Assembly: GCA_949076555.1 (NCBI GenBank)
Contig: CARUOB010000009.1
Location: 48,472-59,586 of the forward strand
Source: an uncultured Lachnospiraceae bacterium
GTDB lineage: Bacteria > Bacillota > Clostridia > Lachnospirales > Lachnospiraceae
Reading direction: 5' to 3'
DNA length: 11,115 nucleotides
A program made the position numbers and the translations under genes. The notes beneath the pieces are model-generated. The model had not been told where the DNA came from, did no database searches, and was given only the letters and a program-made list of their open reading frames with translations. Within the stretch, counting starts at the first letter, position 1; each line of letters opens with the position of its first letter. Positions 6,794-11,115 of this stretch are shown here, one piece after another.

Positions 6794-6869
6794 TTCCGGG
6801 CACAGATAAAATGAGAAAGTTGCTTTGTCACATTGTAATGCGGGCTTTCATGCTTCTTCTGTGCCGGAA
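6794..6869. other. Long imperfect stem-loop between the sigma factor and DUF2461 genes
   Basis: TTCCGGGCACAGA (6794-6806) is complementary to TCTGTGCCGGAA (6858-6869) except for one extra G, giving a 12-bp arm pair. A second pairing inside (ATGAGAAAG 6811-6819 with CTTTCAT 6845-6851, 2-base bulge) continues the stem. On the plus strand six T follow the right arm. On the minus strand, the direction of the flanking genes, the structure ends 5 bases before the GGAGG of the DUF2461 gene, so it could modulate its translation. Confidence 0.5.
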
Positions 6870-6895
6870 CTTTTTTCGTGTGCGTTATTTTCACG

Positions 6896-7744
6896 TTATG
6901 CGTTTTTTACGACCGACAAAGAGGTTGAGGAAAGAAAATCTCTCATAAACTGTCTGGTCTGCTCCGGGGTCGCATAGAGTCTGGCAAAGGAAAAATGCTG
7001 TGCCAGATCATCGATCTCTTCCATGGCTTCCTTCACGTCGAGTATGGTCTGTCTCGCAATCTCTTGCGCGGTGGTGTAGTCTTGATGGGAGGGGTGGATT
7101 CTGTGATTTTGAATCGCATAATTGATCCGGTTTGCGCACCGGCATGTCCCATTTCCGTACTCGCCGCAGTACTCGCTTAGAAAATCCGCCATCTTTTTGC
7201 GGACACGGGAGAGCCGCTGTCGGTACGCTTCCGGTGTAATCTCTAAAATTTCTCCGGCTATGCGGCTGTCAGCCTGAAACATGGTCCCAAGCACGAAAAC
7301 CAGGCGGCTGTCCGTATCGAGACATTGCAGCATCACATTGGTGCAGGACAATTTCAGCTCTTCCGCCAGAACAGTCTTTTCCACATTCTGCGTCAGATCC
7401 GGCACGTCGTGGATGCTGCCGTTTTTGATATCCTCCCCGTAAAACTCGAAACTGAGCGGATGTTTGGCAAACATATGCTTTTTGTAGTTTTTCAGATGGT
7501 TTGCCGCAATGCGGAACACCCATGTCGAAAAGGCGCTTTCTTTTTTGAAGGAAGAAAGATGGGTGATGACCTTCAACAGGATATCCTGCGTCGCGTCCTC
7601 CGCATCGGCAAAGGTGCCGAGCATGCGCAGGGATAAGTTAAAGACCAAATCCTGCACGCTTGAGATAACGGTTTCCAGAGCCTCCCGGTCTCCGGCGGTG
7701 GCTTTTTCCACCAAAGCAAATAATTCTTCTGTATTTTTGTCCAT
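6896..7744 (-). CDS. ECF-like sigma-70 factor with Cys-containing C-terminal extension
   Basis: A 282-residue alternative sigma factor. Region 2 (about 25-95) contains FADAEDATQDILLKV (core-binding part) and FKKESAFSTWVFRIAANHLKNYKK (-10 recognition part). Region 4 (about 130-190) ends in the helix-turn-helix ADSRIAGEILEITPEAYRQR. ECF factors are usually about 160-200 residues; here some 90 extra follow, starting with Cys193, Cys201 and Cys203 (CGEYGNGTCRC) and then a largely helical tail. No anti-sigma or membrane gene lies next to it, so the extension may be the built-in regulator, perhaps binding metal or sensing redox through the cysteines. This is an inference from analogy with other C-terminally extended ECF groups. 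AGGAGG lies 8 bases before the ATG. A TGTCACA-type promoter directly upstream suggests autoregulation. Confidence 0.88.
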   Translation of the reverse strand: MDKNTEELFALVEKATAGDREALETVISSVQDLVFNLSLRMLGTFADAEDATQDILLKVITHLSSFKKESAFSTWVFRIAANHLKNYKKHMFAKHPLSFEFYGEDIKNGSIHDVPDLTQNVEKTVLAEELKLSCTNVMLQCLDTDSRLVFVLGTMFQADSRIAGEILEITPEAYRQRLSRVRKKMADFLSEYCGEYGNGTCRCANRINYAIQNHRIHPSHQDYTTAQEIARQTILDVKEAMEEIDDLAQHFSFARLYATPEQTRQFMRDFLSSTSLSVVKNA

Positions 7745-7767
7745 GAATTTTACCTCCTATAGTATTA

Positions 7768-7793
7768 GACAACGCTGCGGGACTTTTGTGACA
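7768..7793 (-). promoter_or_regulatory. ECF-type promoter of the sigma factor gene (probable autoregulation)
   Basis: TGTCACA (7793-7787) followed after 15 bases by TGTC (7771-7768) closely resembles the bipartite TGTCACA-N16-CGTC motif I recall for ECF41-type, C-terminally extended ECF sigma factors. A start about 7 bases further on gives a short leader that still includes the AGGAGG at 7758-7753. No second copy in the right orientation was found in the window. Confidence 0.5.
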
Positions 7794-7840
7794 TATAATT
7801 TTTCTATTTCAGTAATAAAAAGTACTTGTATAGGCGGGGA

Positions 7841-8203
7841 TCATTTATTCGCTGGTGAGGATTCATCCAACATGAGAGCTTGAAGTTTTGAGATATCAGA
7901 GAAGACAATTTTCTTTCCACGCGCGTGAAGCTGTAATATTCGTTTCATTTTTGTCCGTACCTCGGATTGTATTGAGAACTTCACGGGAACAGGGTTATTA
8001 TTTCGGGTATGTATGTGTTCAAGATATTTTTCAACACGACTGCTGAGTGGAATAAGCCAGAGCAGGTCGGTTTTTTCGTCTCGCATACAATAGAATGTTG
8101 GACGATAATTGCCATTTTCTTTATTTTGCATAAGATTTGGATCATTTGCTTTTTTAAAGTATTCGTCTTTAATATGATAAACGTATCCTTCCATATAGCT
8201 CAT
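7841..8203 (-). CDS. Type III toxin-antitoxin toxin, ToxN-like endoribonuclease, possibly internally shortened
   Basis: A 120-residue basic protein. It begins MSYMEGYVYHIKDEYFKK, followed by NKENGNYRPTFYCM and LLWLIPLSSRVEKY (residues 47-60), which parallels the PLTSPKK active-site loop of ToxN. It ends with HIHTRNNNPVPVKF and RILQLHARGKKIVF. I recognise this as the ToxN/CptN/TenpN-type toxin superfamily by recall, not by a search. Such toxins cut mRNA and their own antitoxin RNA, and act in growth control or phage abortive infection. Members are usually about 150-170 residues; here Tyr60 is followed directly by LEHIHT, where I expect some 40 more residues, so an in-frame internal deletion near 8024 may have damaged it. 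The ATG at 8203 has AGGAG 7 bases upstream. Upstream lie an intrinsic terminator and the antitoxin repeats. The locus is visibly more A+T-rich than its neighbours. Confidence 0.72.
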   Translation of the reverse strand: MSYMEGYVYHIKDEYFKKANDPNLMQNKENGNYRPTFYCMRDEKTDLLWLIPLSSRVEKYLEHIHTRNNNPVPVKFSIQSEVRTKMKRILQLHARGKKIVFSDISKLQALMLDESSPANK

Positions 8204-8218
8204 AATATTTCTCCTACT

Positions 8219-8251
8219 AAAAAATAGCCTTATCACATGAGCGATAAGGCT
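8219..8251 (-). terminator. Intrinsic terminator between antitoxin RNA and toxin gene
   Basis: Reading leftwards, AGCCTTATC (8251-8243) pairs perfectly with GATAAGGCT (8234-8226) around an 8-base loop, followed by A and six T (8224-8219). The toxin ribosome binding site follows at once. In type III systems this terminator sets a high RNA-to-toxin ratio through partial read-through. Confidence 0.88.
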
Positions 8252-8354
8252 GGAATTTTCAAGCCGGACATTTATTAGACGCTTCCGGTAAGCGAACAAT
8301 ATTTTCGAACCGTACACTTATGAGTCGCAAACGGTGTGCGAACAATATTTTCGA
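8251..8354 (-). repeat. 46-nt tandem direct repeats of the antitoxin
   Basis: Three in-phase copies at exact 46-nt spacing: 8354-8309, 8308-8263, and a truncated copy from 8262. The first 17 bases of units 1 and 2 (TCGAAAATATTGTTCGC) are identical. Most differences cluster at unit positions 18-19 and 24-26, with scattered changes at 30, 33, 38, 42 and 46. The third copy keeps 7 of the first 8 bases and then merges into the terminator. Confidence 0.9.
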
Positions 8355-8380
8355 CGATAGATGATTCCGTCTTTGATAGT

Positions 8381-8409
8381 ATTATATGAAATGACGTAAA
8401 ATATGTCAA
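8381..8409 (-). promoter_or_regulatory. Perfect-consensus sigma-A promoter of the toxin-antitoxin locus
   Basis: TTGACA (8409-8404), 17 bases, TATAAT (8386-8381): both hexamers and the spacing are exactly consensus. Such a promoter fits strong constitutive antitoxin transcription. An imperfect dyad, TGAC(G)TA-AAA-TA(T)GTCA (8392-8408), overlaps the -35. Confidence 0.9.
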
Positions 8410-8577
8410 ATGATTTTTGTATCATTTTATTTCCGGCTGTCTTTTCCATCTATGACAAAAATAGGGCTGTTAGCAACGGAAGAACTTTAGAAAAAGGAAG
8501 GATATACCGAAATAAAAAACAACAGAGAGAATTTAGGATATGCAGTCACATTTCATAGAGAAAGGCGGTTATTGTTT

Positions 8578-9189
8578 ATGAATATTTCATGGGATCAGAC
8601 CAGCAGTATTTTGCGCAGAATGAACACCGCGGGAATGTTAAAGAGCACACAGGACAGGCTGGAGCGGCAGGAAGAGACGCAAAAGCAGGTGGATTTTTTC
8701 GAGAAGCAGAAAGAAAATTTGAAAAATGTCTCCTGTGAAAGTGTGGAGGAGATCGCTGAAAAGCTGAAAATGTTCCAGTCCTACGAGGATCAGATTTCAT
8801 CCATAAAGGCGGCTTACAATCAGGAGCAGATGTTCCACATACTGGATGAGTCCACGGAGCAGGGCGAAAAGATTGCGGAGGCGGTCGAGGACTCGAAACC
8901 CAAGACACCGGAAGAGCGTCTGGAAGAAATGGCCGAGGAAGCGCTTGGCATCGAGGATGGCGGCGAGCTCGAGGAGGCTATGGAAGAACTCGAGGAAGTG
9001 GTCGAGGAGCTGACCGAGGAACTGTTAGAGGAGACAACAGAGGAGCTTGCGGAAGCACTGCCTGAGAATGCGGCGCTTTCTGATAAAGAAGTTGCCAAGG
9101 CGGCTGCCGCGGCAGAGGCGGCGGAACAGGAGGCCGCGAACGCGGCGGGAATACCCGAGGGGTATATGCCGTTTGACGTGCGATTATGA
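8578..9189 (+). CDS. Acidic coiled-coil, Glu/Ala-rich protein of unknown function
   Basis: A 203-residue, strongly acidic, almost wholly helical protein without signal peptide, membrane segment or catalytic motif. Residues 1-60 are a charged helix (DRLERQEETQKQVDFFEKQKE). Residues 60-110 hold QSYEDQISSIKAAYNQEQMFHILDE and end near KPKTPEERLEE. Residues 113-163 form an extreme Glu-rich coiled coil. An Ala-rich helix (167-190) leads to the tail GIPEGYMPFDVRL. I have an impression of similar Lachnospiraceae hypothetical proteins with the SSIKAAYN block and a FDVRx-type ending, but know no function; a scaffold or cytoskeleton-linked role is only a guess. The ATG at 8578 has AGGCGG 9 bases upstream; a TTG at 8572 is an alternative. 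It stands alone, with the toxin-antitoxin promoter pointing away on its left, and I saw no clear promoter of its own between 8410 and 8577. Confidence 0.8.
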   Translation: MNISWDQTSSILRRMNTAGMLKSTQDRLERQEETQKQVDFFEKQKENLKNVSCESVEEIAEKLKMFQSYEDQISSIKAAYNQEQMFHILDESTEQGEKIAEAVEDSKPKTPEERLEEMAEEALGIEDGGELEEAMEELEEVVEELTEELLEETTEELAEALPENAALSDKEVAKAAAAAEAAEQEAANAAGIPEGYMPFDVRL

Positions 9190-9284
9190 TTTCTTCGCTG
9201 ATTTCGAGGCGTGTGGCAATCTTGTTGCTGATCGGCTGCCGCCTTTTCGCGGTTTTTAGCGCGCTACGGTTTGCGAGGATAGGA

Positions 9285-9314
9285 AAAGGGACGGTTTTTG
9301 AGAGCCGTCCCTTT
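9285..9314 (+). terminator. Terminator-like hairpin between convergent genes
   Basis: AAAGGGACGG (9285-9294) pairs perfectly with CCGTCCCTTT (9305-9314) around a 10-base loop. The A/T ends of the stem provide a short T tract in either direction, so it could serve the coiled-coil gene on the plus strand and the ABC-F gene on the minus strand. It lies about 95 bases after the coiled-coil stop. Confidence 0.65.
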
Positions 9315-9345
9315 GATACGTTACAGGAAGCGGTGTTACATGTAT

Positions 9346-9374
9346 CCGGACGGGAGCCGAAGGCTGCCTACCGG
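9346..9374 (-). other. GC-rich hairpin just past the ABC-F stop codon
   Basis: CCGG, GG and AGCC on one side pair with GGCT, CC and CCGG on the other, with small internal loops and a TTC apex. It begins 20 bases after the ABC-F stop. There is no T run, so it may protect the mRNA 3' end rather than terminate. Confidence 0.45.
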
Positions 9375-9393
9375 CCAGCGATCATGTGAGAAG

Positions 9394-10926
9394 TCAATGA
9401 AACAGTTCCACGACCTTCGTCGCCACCGTCTCCCGAAACCGCACGTCATGCTCCACAAAGAGAAGCGTTGGCGCATATTCCAAAAGCAGTTTCTCGATCT
9501 GCATCCGGGAGAAAACGTCGATATAGTTTAAGGGTTCATCCCAGATGTATAGGTGTGCGGGAGTCAGCAGACTTGCCGCCAGCAGTACCTTTTTCTTTTG
9601 CCCTTCCGAGTAGTCTTCCATGTTTTTGGCAAACTGCACCCGTTCAAAGTCAAGCTGCCGCAGGATGGCGCAGAACAGGCTTTGATCCAGATTCCGCTTT
9701 TTACAAAGATCGGCAATGCTGCCTGTCAGGCCGGAAGTATCCTGGCTGACGTAGGAGATCACAAGTCCCGAAGCGGTCTCGCAGATGCCTTCCTCTGCGA
9801 ACAGCATACCAAAATTCTGAAATCCCGCTCTTTCCAGAATCACTTTTATGAGAGTCGACTTTCCGCATCCGTTTCCGCCGTGCAGCGCGACGCGGTCTCC
9901 CCGCTGTATTTCAAAGGTTACGTCGGTAAAAACGGGATGCGGTGAACCTGCATACTGCAGACGATAATCCCGGATAGCCACAAGCCTGTCTTTGTGGTGG
10001 GAGAGTGGCGTCAGCCTTAGATCCACGGTCTTTTCCAAATCCTGAAGGAGTCCTTCCTTCTCCTCGATCTCCCGGTCAATTCTTTTGGACATCTGGGTGA
10101 CCCGGCTCTGCATTTTCTTGGTTTTTGCGCCGATATAAGCCCTTGTGCCCATGCAGCGGTCATGCTCTTTGATGGGATCATAGCCGATCTTGGTGGCTTC
10201 GTTTTTGTCCGCCCACTCCGCGGTGCGTCTGGCTGCCTGCCGCAGTTTTCCAATTTCTTTTAAATGCTTTTCATTTTCCGCGATGACGAACTGGTCTTTC
10301 CGCTGTTTGTTTTCCCACCATATGCTGAAATTGCCGCTTAACACTTCAATGGTCTGTCTGTTTAGTACGAGGACATGGTCGACGCATGCGTCCAGCAGAT
10401 CTCTGTCATGGGATACGAGAATAAAGCCTTTCTTGGAAGCTAGGTAGTGTTTCACGATTTCTCTTGCGCCCTGATCCAGATGGTTTGTCGGCTCGTCGAT
10501 CAGCAGAAAATCATTTTCACCGGAGAACAGAATGGCCAGAAGAATCTTCGTCTGCTCTCCGAAACTCAATGTTTCAAAAGGACGGTAAAGAATTTCCGCA
10601 TCCTCGTTAAGCTGTGCCAGTTCGCAGATTACCCGCCACTCCTCACATCCTCCTTTTAACTCTTCCAAAAAAGCGGAGGCGGGAAGCTGCGCCTGCGTTT
10701 TCGTGACGGCATAAGGAAAGTAATCAAAGGCGGCGGACGCGCTGATGGAACCCTGATAAGAATAGTTTCCTGTCAGCAGGCGCAGGAAAGTCGTTTTGCC
10801 CTTGCCGTTTCTGCCGATAAAACCCAGTTTCCAGTCAGTATCAATGGAAAAGGAGACGTTTTCAAAGATATCGTCAAAGCTCCCCTCGTAGGAAAACGTC
10901 AGATTCGTAACATTTATTTGTGACAT
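9394..10926 (-). CDS. ABC-F ATPase, Lsa/Vga-like ribosomal protection protein
   Basis: A 510-residue soluble protein with two ABC ATPase domains and no transmembrane part. Domain 1 has Walker A GRNGKGKTT (38-46), signature LSFGEQ (120-125), Walker B LLIDEPTNHLD (141-151) and switch His173. The interdomain linker (about 200-310) is Lys/Glu-rich and includes WWENKQRKDQ and an ARRTAEWADKNEATK-type helix. Domain 2 has Walker A GGNGCGKST (350-358), signature YSEGQ (439-443), Walker B YIWDEPLNYID (460-470) and His493. DTDWKLGFIGRNGKGKTT and the IWDEPLNYID form of the second Walker B resemble the Lsa group, whose members enter the ribosomal E site and dislodge lincosamides, streptogramin A and pleuromutilins. 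Whether this one confers resistance is not shown. The ATG at 10926 is preferred over 10932 because GGGAG then lies 8 bases away. A leader terminator suggests attenuation control. Confidence 0.9.
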   Translation of the reverse strand: MSQINVTNLTFSYEGSFDDIFENVSFSIDTDWKLGFIGRNGKGKTTFLRLLTGNYSYQGSISASAAFDYFPYAVTKTQAQLPASAFLEELKGGCEEWRVICELAQLNEDAEILYRPFETLSFGEQTKILLAILFSGENDFLLIDEPTNHLDQGAREIVKHYLASKKGFILVSHDRDLLDACVDHVLVLNRQTIEVLSGNFSIWWENKQRKDQFVIAENEKHLKEIGKLRQAARRTAEWADKNEATKIGYDPIKEHDRCMGTRAYIGAKTKKMQSRVTQMSKRIDREIEEKEGLLQDLEKTVDLRLTPLSHHKDRLVAIRDYRLQYAGSPHPVFTDVTFEIQRGDRVALHGGNGCGKSTLIKVILERAGFQNFGMLFAEEGICETASGLVISYVSQDTSGLTGSIADLCKKRNLDQSLFCAILRQLDFERVQFAKNMEDYSEGQKKKVLLAASLLTPAHLYIWDEPLNYIDVFSRMQIEKLLLEYAPTLLFVEHDVRFRETVATKVVELFH

Positions 10927-10932
10927 ATACAT

Positions 10933-11115
10933 CTCTCCCTTCGCAAATGTGCGCCAGAGACGGAGGCGCGTTCTGGATGCTGCATATGTCGGCAACAAAA
11001 AAGAACCCTCCGCCGCCGGAAAGTTCTCTCACATGCGTAGCCGTCTCTATGGGAAGTGCGGCTTGGCGAAATGCATCAAAAAGCTGCGCACACAAAAAGA
11101 GCGGCGGTGAGAACA
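10933..11115 (-). promoter_or_regulatory. 5' leader of the ABC-F gene with possible alternative pairings
   Basis: About 180 bases upstream of the ABC-F gene hold an intrinsic terminator, and an AGAGACGG (11048-11041) complementary over 8 bases to CCGTCTCT (10963-10956) close to the start codon. The latter can instead lie in the loop of a GCGCC/GGCGC hairpin (10969-10951). A frame stays open through the leader on the minus strand, but it runs through the terminator and overlaps the ABC-F start out of frame, so I do not call it a gene. No promoter was seen; it is probably outside the window. Confidence 0.45.
10996..11027 (-). terminator. Intrinsic terminator (likely attenuator) in the ABC-F leader
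   Basis: AGAACTTTCCG (11027-11017) pairs with CGGAGGGTTCT (11012-11002) over 11 pairs, two of them G-U, closing a GCGG tetraloop, followed by a six-T run. It sits 70 bases upstream of the ABC-F start codon. It is either an attenuator relieved by ribosome-stalling antibiotics, as known for several ABC-F genes, or the terminator of a gene outside the window. Confidence 0.75.

Larger units (their letters stand above)
8219..8374 (-). ncRNA. Type III antitoxin RNA (two full 46-nt repeats plus a partial third)
   Basis: Predicted transcript from about 8374 (7 bases after a consensus -10) to the terminator. A leader of about 20 nt is followed by unit 1 (8354-8309), unit 2 (8308-8263, 36 of 46 identical to unit 1) and the first 12 or so bases of unit 3 (8262-8251) before the terminator stem. 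In each full unit CGC (nt 15-17) can pair with GCG (27-29), and CCG+T/G (21-24) with A/C+CGG (42-45). Because these stems interleave they form an H-type pseudoknot, the fold of known type III antitoxins. In this class the toxin processes the precursor at A-rich sites and is trapped by the released pseudoknots. GAAAAT in all three units is the likely cutting site. The sequence family of the RNA was not identified. Confidence 0.75.

Noticed and set aside
6825..6831. Plus-strand TGTCACA as a second ECF promoter
   Set aside because: No TGTC/CGTC follows at 15-17 bases and no plus-strand gene lies downstream.
8251..8354. CRISPR interpretation of the 46-nt spaced repeats
   Set aside because: The similarity runs across the whole 46-nt unit with no constant-length unique spacers; promoter, terminator and toxin context fits a type III antitoxin.
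8294..8354. CGAACAATATTTTCG as paired LexA-like operators
   Set aside because: The spacing and right half do not fit the LexA consensus, and the copies lie downstream of the promoter within a repeated RNA unit.
8820..9098. Ser-rich minus-strand open frame opposite the coiled-coil gene
   Set aside because: Poly-Ser is the expected reverse complement of GAG/GAA-rich codons; there is no independent start signal.
9186..9389. 67-codon hydrophobic frame overlapping the coiled-coil stop codon
   Set aside because: The ATGA overlap hints at coupling, but the frame contains the perfect 10-bp terminator-like hairpin and a second hairpin and shows no recognisable family.
10874..11095. 73-codon minus-strand frame across the ABC-F leader
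   Set aside because: It runs through the 11-bp terminator and its T-run and into the ABC-F gene out of frame; a TTG start without a ribosome binding site.
11034..11111. 25-codon plus-strand frame rich in Lys and Arg
   Set aside because: It has only a weak GGAAAG upstream and no neighbour it could serve; insufficient support for a gene.

Overview
The window looks like chromosomal DNA from an anaerobic, low-to-mid GC Firmicute, most likely a Lachnospiraceae/Clostridia relative. The evidence is consensus AGGAGG ribosome binding sites, sigma-A promoters, a Firmicute-type LexA box, a PerR/Fur-like operator in front of a rubredoxin-fused glutamate-synthase-like protein, and an Lsa-like ABC-F protein. 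No rRNA, tRNA, CRISPR array or complete insertion sequence was seen.

Left part (1-2838). A minus-strand pair encodes a Y-family translesion polymerase followed by a YolD-like protein that runs off the left edge. The pair is driven by a promoter whose spacer holds a near-consensus LexA box, so it reads as an SOS cassette. Divergent from it is a plus-strand protein with two HD domains, the second HD-GYP-like.

Centre-left (2838-4533). A 95-nt stretch of nested hairpins precedes a DUF362 protein with two ferredoxin-type cluster motifs. A 41-codon remnant of an Rpn/PD-(D/E)XK transposase-like gene and a strong terminator follow. Next come five stem-loops packed almost end to end, flanked by a 9-bp direct repeat, with no coding explanation.

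Centre (4534-7793), all on the minus strand. The rubredoxin plus glutamate-synthase-domain gene sits behind a perfect 9-1-9 palindrome at its promoter. A DUF2461 gene and an ECF-like sigma factor with a Cys-containing C-terminal extension follow. The sigma gene has an ECF-type promoter motif directly upstream, suggesting autoregulation.

The most interesting locus is 7841-8409 on the minus strand, which has the full architecture of a type III (RNA-protein) toxin-antitoxin system. In order it has a perfect TTGACA-17-TATAAT promoter, two 46-nt tandem repeats plus the first part of a third, an intrinsic terminator, a ribosome binding site and a ToxN-like toxin gene. Each full repeat can fold as an H-type pseudoknot, one stem carries a compensatory base-pair change, and GAAAAT recurs in all three units at exact 46-nt spacing. 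The toxin seems shorter in its middle than the family norm, so the system may be decaying or a compact variant.

Right part (8578-11115). An acidic, coiled-coil, Ala/Glu-rich protein of unknown function lies on the plus strand. A convergent minus-strand ABC-F ribosome-protection-type ATPase has a strong intrinsic terminator in its leader, suggesting transcription attenuation of an antibiotic-responsive gene.
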